This document shows, piece after piece, positions 11,021-22,192 of a DNA stretch of 64,000 bases. How positions within the stretch are numbered: the stretch's first letter is position 1; every line of letters begins with the position of its first letter. The notes under the pieces were generated by a model, which made no database searches, was not told the DNA's origin, and saw only the letters and a program-made list of their open reading frames with translations. Made by a program: the position numbers and the translations under genes. The DNA lies in contig JAJEKV010000002.1 of the NCBI GenBank assembly GCA_021234155.1, positions 26,467,299-26,531,298 of the forward strand, in the 5' to 3' direction. The stretch is from Isoetes taiwanensis. Its lineage: Eukaryota; Streptophyta; Lycopodiopsida; Isoetales; Isoetaceae.

Positions 11021-14000
11021 ACCAAACAAATCAGAGGGACATAGTAGAACGACACAGCCTGCCGCCAATTCTGGTTGAGTTATTCGCAAATTCCGTAATG
11101 CGTGATTTGGGGCTTATGTGAACACCCACCAAATGCCTAAGCCAGATAGTATGTTATGAAGCATTATCCCTTCTATTATTTCCAAGAACATGGGAAACCC
11201 TAGTCCGACCGCAGGACCTCTTTTCAATGTGAGCATCCAATCAAGATGTGGTCTCTTGGAATATTCTTTATTTCTTGGAATGAAAAGGCCTCACAATTTG
11301 AGGATAGTTGCAACAAATAGTCTTGTTTTGCAGAGTTGATCTAAATGTTATAAAAAGATAAAGTTCTAGCTACAAATGAGTTATGGCGAAATGTTTTTCC
11401 TTATCCGAAGCCGGATGCAAGAGCTGTCTTACGGTGATGAGAGCAATAAATATCCGAGATGGTCAATCTCGCTGCTTACCAAAAAATGGGGATGCGATGC
11501 CACGTAGACATAAATTCAAGATCCACAAAGAACAATAAACTACCTGGCCATATACACACACCCGACCATGCATGCAATATTTTTGCATTTCGATCCCACA
11601 AAAGTACACATGAAGAAATTCTATATTGAATGGATTTACATTATGTTTTGCTTGATTATTTTGTTTTTGAGAATTTTGAGCATGTTATTATGGTTTTTTG
11701 CTAATTTCGGTTTGTGGGTCTGGCTGGCCATCATATCTTTCTTATGGACCAAAATCTTTTGCTTTATTGATGACTAGTGAAGCCATGGAAATCGCCAAGA
11801 CTATTCTCTTGAATGCACATTCACCCTATTATGCAATTCCAATATTACTATATAGATAGGCCACATGGTCCAATCTCAATTTGATCACCTGATTGTTGTT
11901 AAACTTCATAGATCTATCACACAAAAAGATCTCGTGGAAACCTAACTCTGAATATTAGGGGAAACCTTATATTTATAAAACGCTATCACCAAGAACTCGT
12001 GCTTGGCAGAGGGCATTAATGCGACAAATTGACATTTAGCGTGACACGCGGCCAATGTAAGGATTTTCCGTGCCGTATCCCCACTCTGCCTCCACATACT
12101 CTAAAAATCATTACATGTCGGAATATAATTCTGGGTAACCGGGTAATCGTTCGTCTTCGCATCACAGTCCGGCAATGCGGTCATATTGTTTTTTGTTTCA
12201 GTAGAGAGAGAGGCCATGGCCATGGAGATCATTTCCATTATGGCACCGTAATGCTTGAAGGATCAGCTATGGCGCTACGGGAACCGATAATCCTCTCCAT
12301 GCAAATGCAAGTAGAGCTTTGCATGTCCATTTCATCTCTTGCGTATGTTATAATGCGCCGCTTCCCTATAAATCGAGCTTTCAAATCCAATCCACTGGTG
12401 ATCCGTATCAGCGTTTCGCTATGTATGCTTACCGGTCCTCGTCCGATGCATGCAAATCAAGATGCCTTTCATCTTTAGATAGTCTTTTCCGCCCTTTGCA
12501 TGCCCTCGTGAGTCCGTCTGTTACCTATCAAAATGAATTCAACCGCCAGGATTCCATTGATGATGGACTGGCTACGGGCGATGGAGATCACGCTTTGCAA
12601 AGCAGAGAGATAGGGAATTTTTATGCTGGTTACCGTGAAAGTGATCTTTTGAAAAAGCTTCTATTTAACGGTGTGATCGTCTTGCGGACGCTATGCTTAC
12701 CAGCAGACTGATGCACGTATTCAAAGCAGTTTGATCTAAGCAATGGTCGGGCCATCTCCATAGCTGCTAATGTGAGTCATTTATATTTTTTCCTTTCCTC
12801 GTAAGATGGCTACTGAACAAAACTAATCCAGCACTCCTTTTCTACTAATACAATTGGGGCTTCATTTTCGCTGTGGTGCAGTCTAAGAATGCTTAGTGAA
12901 CGCCCTTTACTCTGCTTCTAACCGTGATTTTCCCATTCCATAACAGATTCCAGTCGCACAACCAGCACAGTATATAAAAAACAAGGGAAAAGCACTGTAG
13001 CTCCTGAGAGCATGCCGGAATGCCTGCCTGGGTAAGGCCACCTGAACTAGATACCCTTGAGCGTGATCAAAGACACGGGCCAATAAATCGATGCAAAGGC
13101 ATTCCTCTCGCTTTCTTCCCGCCGCATATTCTGCTTTTTAAAGTATTTCTCATCTGTTGTTTCCATGCAGAATCGTCAGAGATGTGTTCTTAGCCATAAA
13201 CCCAAAAGCATTTCCGCTACCCGTATTCATCAAATTCGTTTATCCGCCATGCCGCTTAACCGTTGACAATCTCAGTTTAAACGCAAATGACCGCCAGCTA
13301 TTGTACAATAGGTTTGGAGCAGTCATCAACATATTCTGAGTACATTCCAGCATATACTCAGGATATGCCCCATACAAACGAGGGTTTGCCCCCCTAGGGG
13401 CAACCCAAAACTAGCATTCATAATTCAGAAATCATTTGAATGTTTTATAACCATTACCAATGGTGAAGACCCTTTTCAATCTTGATCACAATGCCTTAGC
13501 ATGAAACTTTTATTGTGTTTGTTTCTTATGCATGTTAGGTTTAACATATACGATCAGTCTCGGCCTCTTAGGTGGACCGATCTCATTTCCGGAACTGTAT
13601 CTCAAGGTCTGATTAGACCGAGGTTTTTCAAACAGGTATTGGCTCCAAATAATTGGACCGACCTGTTTTTGAAGTCAACTTACTATTTACAATTATTTTT
13701 CAATGGTTTCGTCATAATGAAACTTTAGGTCACAATAGACTATTTACAATTCCACTAGTATACCATTACACTAGTGTAACCATTGTCAATATACACCTGT
13801 AAATATTTAGTTGCTTGTAGTCTTCCCAGCACTGCTATTTGTCTAGCCACAACTTCTCTGTACTGTGATTTGTCTAGCAATAACCTCAATCAACCACAAA
13901 TATATTCACAGTTACCACTGTTCAAACAATCATTGACTCTTAAGCAATTATTCACTGTCAACACTGTTTGTCTAGGCAATTTTTCTTTATACCTTTTCAA

Positions 14001-14055
14001 CTATAGGTCTGGGTAAATAATCTAAAGATCAACACGAACTCTTCTAGATTGCGAT
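11021..14055. other. No gene recognised; AT-richer decayed DNA
   Basis: Overlapping open stretches at 12,029-12,478 and 12,319-12,711 are the longest coding-like pieces, but their products match nothing I know and neither has splice or domain support. A 69-codon hydrophobic ORF at 11,568-11,777 looks like AT-rich chance. There is a marked base-composition drop from the gypsy element to this segment. Confidence 0.3.
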
Positions 14056-14059
14056 ATGA

Positions 14060-14470
14060 ATAAATTTATATTAATCAATACTTCAATGTTTCAGCCCCGT
14101 AGAGCATCATTTTCTGAGATTTATTAACTGCTTCACCTTCATTTGCCTCGAAGTTTTACTCCCGTATGTAAGAACACTTTTGAATGTTGATGTTCTAAAA
14201 GTATCTGGCGGAGCCATTTGGCCTTATTCAATCTAATCTTGGTATTAATTGCAGCAAAGCATTTTCCAATTCATCTTAAAAGTAATTCTTCCTGAGCTAA
14301 TGTACCTGCTCAGGCTGCCAAACACCAAATGTTAAACCGAAATCTTAACCTCATTGTTAGGTAGCTTCTTTCCTCAGAACTTTCATTACTGTCCAGCATT
14401 TCCTGTTTGAAAGTGGGCTTGATCTCCTTCATGTTTATCTTCCCATTATGAAGAGGAACATTCCAAATAC
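14060..14470 (-). pseudogene. LINE reverse-transcriptase C-terminal fragment
   Basis: On the minus strand, moving from 14,350 down to 14,060, the frames give residues resembling FGSLSRYISSGRIT, then NWKMLCC, INTKIRLNKAK, SVLTYGSKTSRQM and LYGAET. This order matches the region after the RT core in RTE/jockey-like plant LINEs: a YLGS.I..dG block, then I..RI.kAr, then VLLYGsEtW. Frame changes and stops are frequent. No endonuclease or 3' tail was found, so it is a short relic. Confidence 0.45.
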
Positions 14471-17400
14471 TCTAAGAAAATGATGAACTTCGCCACCTTA
14501 TCTCTGCTTTTTAGTTTCTTGCCAATAGAAGGCAAACCGTGAAATTTTTCGATTTCAAACTCTCGTTTCCTCAAGAAAGGCCCGCAAAAAAGGTAAAAAG
14601 ATCAGAAATTTAAACAAAAGTATTGTTTAGCTTAGTAGTAACTCATCTGCATTTAGCCGTAAATCCATAGAGCAGCCAAGCGGCCGCAGCCGCGCACAAA
14701 TTTAGTTCTGAATATTGCTTGATTTCAGATGCTGAGCCGCTTTGGAGAAGTATTCCCGCGCACATCGCCAAAGCCACATAATCAAATCAGTTCTTGCATG
14801 TTCGAATACTTTGCTCTGCTACAACCTTGTCTCAAACGCATCACACTTTCATCACGCCATCTAGTCAATACGCACACAGCCCGCCCGCATCAAGCCAACC
14901 ACAGCATCAAAAATATAGGTGTTGATGACGCGGCTGAAATTCGGCGGCGGCAACAACAAGCATGTGCTTTCGCGATGATGCCCGGCGGCTCAACGGGTGC
15001 CAGCTCATCTCCTAGGTATGAACGCATAACGACCACGCATAAAGTTATAAGCTTTTTTCCATCATGAGCCCTATCTACACTGTGATGCAAAGTCTCTCCT
15101 TACCTTAGTTGCTCCACCCGGCCAAGGCTAGAATACATTCCCCAACAGCTGGTGTCAATTAATTTGGAGACGACTTGGCCATTGCATTGCTCACATTTGC
15201 CCCCGCTTGATCAGTTGCTACCACGGGCCCCTGTATGCGCATAACCCCATGAACATTGAAAAGCATCTATCCATCTTAGAGCACGACCGCTTCAGCCACT
15301 TGGCGGAAGGGACTCTATTCTACTCTGGATCGACTAATTGATGGTTTATCTCTAAACTTAAAATGGTGGTTCAGTCCTATGATTAAACCCTCATTTCTTC
15401 ATAAGAAAATTGTCCGTATACTTCCTGATAAGTATCCAACGCACTTATCCCCTCAATGATGTGTTGTTATAAACATTCCTACTATTCCACTACCTTATAT
15501 GTTATTTTTACCTAACGTGATAATTTTATTAGCCTTAGCTACCATGTATTTAAATTCATCTATCCATCAAGTTTAATATATCTATCCATAAGTTTATGGG
15601 TACTAATTTGTAGCGGAATACCAACCGTTAGTTAGTTTTTCTTACCTGTACCCTCACCAAAGAATGCATTTAATATAATTTTGCCTAGACTACCCTAAGT
15701 GTACCATACAATTCCTACCTTAGAGATTCCTCTTGAAGCGCTACTTTCTGGAAATATTCCTGTAATTAATTTGAATTTGACATCATCATAACAAGTCAAT
15801 GAATTCGCTGATTATTTTCTCGATCTCGGGTTATTATTCCTTGAGGTAATTAGTTTACACAGTCAACAAGTACCCTTAGTAATACCCTTCTTGTTTATGC
15901 ACTCAATCTCACTGCTCAATATGTTGAATGTCACGAACAACTCCATTTTAGTTACTCCTATGCATTTCTTCCGACCACATTGATGATTAGCTCAACTTGG
16001 GGTAATCCTTTCACGAGAACATCTAAAATGTTCCATCCCATTATGGATAGCTTCTCAATCTACTGACTATATGATCATAGCTCCTCAATCTTGGCAGTTC
16101 TCATCCTACCTCTTATTGATTTGAAGTAGCGTAATGCTCGCCTCGTTGCTCTCGAGACTCTCAGCCCCTCCCATGTAGAGGCCTGCCTTTCTTCATTAGA
16201 GGCCTCCCATTGCTGGGTGTATTGATGAGTTGTTGACCACTGGAGTCTTATGTCACTTCCCCAAACTCAAGGTGATTCTCGCTGAAAAACATCCTCAAGA
16301 TATTAGTCTTTTCATCTTGGCGGGGCCAAAGCATATCAGGATACTGAGATATTGTTGTGTTTAACTCCACCAACCTCTCTCTTTACCTCAATTCTCTTGT
16401 CGTATTGTCAGACTTGAAAGTATTGAGGTTGTTGATTTCTTCACCCTTTGAGTAACTGTCTGCAGCATCTCTTCCTTTTGATATGTTATAATTTATGGAA
16501 GGGAGGGAATAATAATAAGTGTGATGACCCATGCGCTTTACAAAGCTTACACAATTGCACCACTACTAAAGCTAATAGGCCTCCCTTGATTTCTCAAATT
16601 TTGATGATATGTTGTCGATCCTCTCAAGCATCCTGACGCTCTTTCTTACTCAAAACCAAAAGTTTATCTCTCTTTCTTTCTTTTTCCTCTTGTAGAGAAA
16701 ATATCTCTTGCAGTATTCAGCAATATATTTTGCAAATTCCCCAGCAGCTGGTGATGCACATCACCAGGTGGACTGCTCTAAGAGCTTCTGTCATAGCTTG
16801 CTGATATATCACGCTTTAGCATAGTCTACCAACAGGCTTCAATGGCTGTTTGAGGTACGCTCGCCTATGTGCAAATATTGCTTCCTATTTTCGGCTTAAA
16901 TAGCAATGCACAATGTTCTGACTGCATTCTTCCAAATATAAATGACTAACGTTTCTCCTCGCTGTTGTGTGTATATATCTCACTGGTTTCACAAATAATC
17001 AAGTTTATGTCATCTTATTTGTGCATGTGACAACGGTATCTCTCATGCATCCATTTAACAATAGTACAAAAATAAGGATTCTGGCATCCACGACCAAGCA
17101 ATTACTTGTAAGAATGTCACATGAGGAGCTTTTGCAATGGGTGCTTCCAAATTTTTCAATCACCTATGGTGTTTCTACTACCTCTCTTCCTTGCCATATT
17201 GTATGGCATGGCAACTTGATGTCAACTAATGAGCATCTAGATACGGTGGAGTATGTTGCTCATGACGAGGCAGCCAAACGCCTCAAAATAGTACAAAAGA
17301 GAGATAGATTTTTGGCCAGTGCCGTAAATGGCTCTAGGGGTTTACTGGTTCTCCGGCTTTAGTCTTATACAAAGATCTATGATGTATCTTGAACTTCTTA

Positions 17401-19560
17401 TTCTTCCTGAATATAGTCTTTCGTCCTTCAAAAAGAGAAAAAAAAAGAAAAAAGAAATACTACTAGGGGGTTTCTTTGCCTTTATTTGGAGCAAAACATA
17501 TACTTTAGGAGTTAAATTAGCTTCCAAAGGTCAGTATACTAGGTATATTTTTGGCCACCCTTCGAACACAAACATCCATACCCCCTTATTACTAAGTGCA
17601 TCCCTGCCTATGGTCCCTCTCCACGCATTTTCAAACTCAAGAGTTAATTTACATTTATATCTCTATCTTTCATCACGTACCCTCTACAACCATCTTTTAC
17701 CCACCGTACTTTTACTGGTTTTCAGTGATATATCTTTAGGCCTACCACCTTAATGAATCAACCTTCTTTCATCATCAGATCCCACTTCCGGAATTGCCTC
17801 TATTTTATGGTTTAGAAGAGAAAGGCTGTCAAGTCCTAATACTAGATTTGCAATTGCCTCTTTCTTTTAGTTCTCCATTCCTTTTAGCAAATCCATCTAT
17901 TCCCTCCGCTACTTTCATCGCCCCTTACTTACCTGCACTCTATTCCCAAAAGTCTTTTTTTCACAACCCTCAGCTCAGCCTTGTTCTACTAAATACTTCA
18001 ATTCCCGCTTTAAAGCCTCTTATCCCATCTTCGCTCGCTTAAAGGCAAACCCATTCCGTGACGAATGTTAAAGCTCTTATAATAAATTCTGGTGGTTTTC
18101 ATTATTCTCAATGGACACTCTCAGCCATAAATCAAGTTTCACATTTTCTCCACCACGCTGCGAGCTGCTCCATATCAATGGTTCATGGCCAAAAAAATTC
18201 ATTGGAAAAAAAGCTGAAAAGACATAAAACCTGTTCTTGTCTATTATGGTTCTTATGCTGATGATGACCGACTTTTGAAGAAGTTCAATGATGTGCAAGA
18301 ACAGACATGTGACCGCATGTTTTGGCTGATGATTATATTAAGTATATTAAACTTGAAAATACTCGGAATAAAAAGCCGATTTCGTGATGGTTCTTCAGTA
18401 ATACCACTGGCTATATGCCTCATGACCGAGTACGTACGACCTACATCCTTCCATTGAACTTGTCAATCATTTTGTCAACGTCTCTTCTTGTTGTGTCCCT
18501 CTCTCAAATCTTCCATTTATACAATCCATTCCCCAGAACTCTGTGCAACTTCATCAATCTTCTCAATCTGAGCGAAAGGTAATTCGTACTTGTTTTAGTC
18601 TCGCTCGCGACTCTCATTGTTTTTTTCTATCTTATCAAGAGATTCTCATTTTGGCATTGAGGTTTCCTGTATTCTTTCCGCTCATTGTTTCTAGTTCTTT
18701 TGCAAAATCCTCGCTGCGGATATCTCTATATATTTGATCTTAATAGATTCAAGGGTCCACATATCGCCTTGCAGTAACCCCTAACCTCGCATCCATCAAG
18801 CAAACAAAGAAGGAGGAGATGTGAAAAACTCATCAAAGGCTTTCAATGAGATATTTTCGAAGTTCGCTGTAGATGGAGGAGGATAAGGTCATAACTTTGA
18901 CACTTTACAATATTTGGTCCATTATTAAGGACCTAGTAGAATTACTTGGGACATCATGATAGTGAATAGTTGCTACTCTCTACTCTAGCCTTGAGCTTCA
19001 CTACCTTCTTTATTTGTGCTATTATCTTTCTTGACCCGCCCTTGACTTTGAATCTAATTCTGATCGTCTTGCTCATAGAGGGAGTGAGCTTCATTACACA
19101 TATAATTTGGCGACATTGCGGCACCTATTTATAGTTCATTTTTGTGGTTTTGGTGAAGGTTCTTTTGATCAAAGAATTAGAAGTTTCAGGTTCGAAGTCT
19201 ATCTGACATTTAGACAACGCCCAAATCCTGCGCGGGAAGCTGCCATGTGGTGTGACGTAATAATTCCTATTTTCTATTTGGTTGCTATTGACTTGACTTT
19301 TCAAAGTCTTGTCATAGACAATTGCTCATCCTCAACTCTCGATTAGACCGCCGCTCTACCAAAATACAAAAGAGAGGGGCAAGGCAAAACTTTTTCCATT
19401 ATTCAAACTTTTTCATCGTCCATTTCAACTTCATTCTAAGAGAATTCCTACACAACATGAATTAAACCTTCCATCCACAAGGTTAAATCGCCTTGAACCC
19501 CCCTGTGCGAACCATTGAGGATTGGTCTCATTTATGCTTATCACAAATCTTGGGGCTCAT
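14471..19560. other. No gene recognised
   Basis: AT-rich sequence with scattered short ORFs. The best open stretches are 16,967-17,362 and 17,328-17,753 (plus), with no family match. A run of pyrimidines occurs at ~16,670-16,690 and an A-rich purine tract at 17,432-17,455. I see no tRNA, terminal repeat or retroelement motif. It is probably very old transposon or intergenic DNA. Confidence 0.3.
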
Positions 19561-20500
19561 CTGGTCATGACGCCAACTAGAATAGATACCATGTTCTAGG
19601 ACAAGGAGCATTTTGAGCAGGAGATTAAGGACACTATCTCATAGCTTCAAACATAAGTTGTGGAGATGACTGCCAGAATCTAATGAATTGTTCAAACAAT
19701 CACCACAGAAAATAAAGTACAGCAACAACATCTTTAGGCTCTAAAAGACATGATCACCACTCTGGAAACAATAAAATTTGTCGAGGATACAAGTGCGACC
19801 TCCATACTTCAAGGTTGGAAGAAGGTTTCTTCAATCGGGACTGCGATATACGAGGAGCTGCACAAAGATAAGGGACTTCATGCTGACGCTTATGAGTAAC
19901 TAGTTGTGCTATTGTCTATGCGAATTCATAGGGTGAAACAACAAAGGTCTAAGCTCTTAGCTCATGCATTGAAGGCTAATGTGGATAATGCAGCTACTGC
20001 CCATGTGAGGTTCCACGAAATACGTACAACAAGATAGGCAAATGCTACCCAACAAGGACATGCCAAAAAAACTTCTAGTTTAGACAGCTAGCACATACAA
20101 CAATTCAACTCAGGTTGAACAACTTCAGACCTCAAGGATGCCCATCGCTACGATATCCTCTAGTTGCATGGAGGATATTGCAGAGGCGTTCAAGGAACAA
20201 CAGAGGCATAGAGATCACAATGTGGCGGCCCAAGGTCTCCTCTATGAGGCAAGGAGGACCCCATCAAGAAGATGCAGACAATATTCCTCTCCAAGGTGAG
20301 ATTTCATATTCCTTGGCACATTATCAGGGCATTGCATCTTGGCATTCAGTGCCCTAACTAGCCATGTACTATGAGATTCACAGTGGCAGATGTAGTGATA
20401 AAAGGCCCATACTAGACATCTCATTGTATCTAGATTATGACCTCGTCCCTTTACAGGTGGAGTCCCATGACCCAGAGCTTCCTCGCACGAGGAATATAAG
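19560..20500 (+). pseudogene. Decayed gag-like or coiled-coil coding remnant
   Basis: One plus frame, interrupted by a dozen or so stops, gives charged helical protein, for example HFEQEIKDTIS, then ALKDMITTLETIKFVEDTS, then KVSSIGTAIYEELHKDKGLH. A nearby frame gives EDIAEAFKEQQRHRDHN at ~20,165-20,220. The composition and the position before a copia relic suggest an LTR-element gag, but no capsid or zinc-knuckle signature is visible. It could also be a decayed host coiled-coil gene. Confidence 0.3.
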
Positions 20501-21079
20501 AAACACTGGTGGTGCCGCTACGCTAGTGTTGAAAAGCATGTCTTATTGTGTAAGTTGTTTCGGTGAACAGTAAGACAGTTTATCAAGGTTGTGAAGTATA
20601 ATGAGCTTTAAAGATGCATGGTCGATGTATGAATATAGCTATATGATGAAACATTGGCTGAGGTCATATGACCCGATGAATATACCAATAATGGTTATAA
20701 TGTAAAACATAATGGATAAAGCTTGACTAAATAAATAGAAAGGGGCAAACAAACATTGCATATTCAGACTTATCGATCAGGATTTCGAGCAAGGCAATAC
20801 GAGACAAAGATTCTAATTTGAGAAAAATGCATCAGTAGGCAAAAAGCCATTATCGGATTGAATCGAGATGATCGATGTTAGTTGGTCGGCAGATGAATAA
20901 TGACATGGTCTAAGACCAAATATACAGTATTGAGTGTGATTTTGAATATGTGCTTGAGTGCAAATATTAAAGGTGAATATAACCTTAAGTATCTAGAACT
21001 TAGAATTGCAACGGCTTTCATTGAATAAGTGATCAAACTTGAAGTTGTAGTAATTGCTTGGCTGTATAAATTCTTCATT

Positions 21080-21089
21080 TGGTATCAGA
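21080..21089 (+). other. Copia primer-binding site
   Basis: TGGTATCAGA matches the start of the usual plant copia primer-binding site, complementary to the 3' end of initiator Met-tRNA (TGGTATCAGAGC). An ATG follows 3 bases later, as in compact copia leaders. Confidence 0.7.
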
Positions 21090-21092
21090 TAC

Positions 21093-21300
21093 ATGACTAC
21101 TAGATTTGATGCATTTCTTCTAAGCTCAATAGAGGTGTTCAAAGGTGGTTTTGGATTTCAAATCTAGAAGGAAAAAATAGTACATATATTGGATGCAGAA
21201 GATTTGTTGAACGTGATTGAGGATTCAACATAGGTGCCTAGAGCATTTAGCTTGGCATATATTACCAAGCTAAACACTCTAGGCAAGTGTATCTTGAAGG
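21093..21300 (+). pseudogene. Copia gag N-terminal fragment
   Basis: It opens with MTTRFDAFLLSSIEVFKGG, then continues after a stop with HILDAEDLLNVIEDS, resembling the copia gag start (F.G.NF..WK...k..L....LW..V.g). The frame is cut off near 21,290 and RNase H sequence follows directly, so the rest of gag and most of pol have been deleted. Confidence 0.5.
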
Positions 21301-21309
21301 TTTAGTAGA

Positions 21310-21715
21310 TATTGATATTTGGATACTAGAAAATCACGAGCTGACAACATTTTTAAGCTACAAGGGAAAGTAGCAAGCTGGACAGCCAAGAAGGAGAAGG
21401 CTATTGCTTTAAGCACATGTGAGTCCGAATACATGGCAATCTGTGTGCAGCTACAAAAGAAGATATTTGGCTTAGGCGTTTGCTCAAGGATTTGGGAAGT
21501 GCGGAAAACCTACTGTTGTAATGAATGACAAGGCTGCTATCAGCCTTGTAAAGAATTCGAGTAGTGTTTCAAGGGCCAAGCATATCAAAACCAGTATCAT
21601 TTTACACGAGAGAAAGTGACAGAAGGGAAGGTAAGCATTAAATATCTGAGTACATAATACATGACTGCAGATGCTTTAACTAAAGATTTTTCAAGTGCTT
21701 AAATGAAATGGGAAT
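21310..21715 (+). pseudogene. Copia RNase H C-terminal domain
   Basis: This domain would remove RNA from the RNA-DNA hybrid. An open stretch at 21,319-21,528 gives DTRKSRADN, then ASWTAKKEKAIALSTCESEY, which is the copia signature (D..rkSTsG..F.l...aiSW.SKkQ..ValSs.EAEY). After a frameshift the next stretch gives DNKAAISLVKNS, then RAKHIKT, YHFTREKVTEGK and MTADALTK. These are the CDN.sAi.l..np..H.RtKHId..yHfvRe and adi.TK blocks. It ends ~80 bp before the polypurine tract, as expected for pol. Confidence 0.85.
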
Positions 21716-21793
21716 GGTTACTGTTTGAATAGCTCTATTGGCAAGTTGTTCAAGGAAGATCAGATGTTGCAAACAATAAACTGGCCAAATCTT

Positions 21794-21802
21794 GAGGGAG
21801 AG
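21794..21802 (+). other. Copia polypurine tract
   Basis: GAGGGAGAG sits immediately before TGTTGGGAAG, the classic polypurine tract/LTR junction of plant copia elements. It primes plus-strand DNA synthesis and fixes the 3' LTR start at 21,803. Confidence 0.75.
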
Positions 21803-22000
21803 TGTTGGGAAGTATTTCAAGAAATGACAAGAAATAACAAGTGTCATTGTTTGCATTTACGTTAACATAGTTGTAAACTTTGAATGTTATATTTAGAAAG
21901 TTGTGATGTAGGAGATATTGCAGGCAAATGGTTTGCTCTTGCTTATTTGAGCACCGATTATTCACCTTTAGCCTAGATTCCACTATGATGGAACCCCATG
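21803..22000 (+). repeat. Copia 3' LTR (start certain, end unknown)
   Basis: It starts TGTTGGGAAGTATTTC directly after the polypurine tract. I could not find the CA terminus or align it convincingly with a 5' LTR, so the end given is a minimum estimate. It lies about 390 bp upstream of the tentative first ATG of the coiled-coil gene, so it may contribute promoter sequence to it. Confidence 0.5.
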
Positions 22001-22192
22001 ACATCAAGAATCCTTGAGTTTGACATTCCGTTACCGGTAGAAATTTTTTGATGTGGCATTCTAATTTCTGACTTAACTCCCAGGCAAATCTCCCGGGAGT
22101 TTCTTCTACCTATTTCTAAACTTTTCCACATCGGCTGAAAACTGCCGAAATGGAGTGGAATTACAGATCCAAATGACAACCCGGTAGATTGG

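Larger units (their letters stand above)
21077..22000 (+). mobile_element. Internally deleted Ty1/copia element
   Basis: In under 750 bp the order is a Met-tRNA primer-binding site (21,080), an ATG-initiated gag-like start (21,093), the copia RNase H domain (~21,310-21,715), a polypurine tract (21,794-21,802) and the start of an LTR (21,803, TGTTGGGAAGT). Protease, integrase and most of RT are missing, so this is an internal deletion derivative. The right end is approximate because the LTR terminus was not identified. A candidate 5' LTR start (TGTTGAAAAGCATGTC, 20,526) resembles the 3' LTR start weakly. Confidence 0.65.

Noticed and set aside
11568-11777. 69-codon hydrophobic ORF (possible small membrane protein)
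   Set aside because: Short, AT-rich, no homology handle, no promoter or splice support, and surrounded by decayed DNA.
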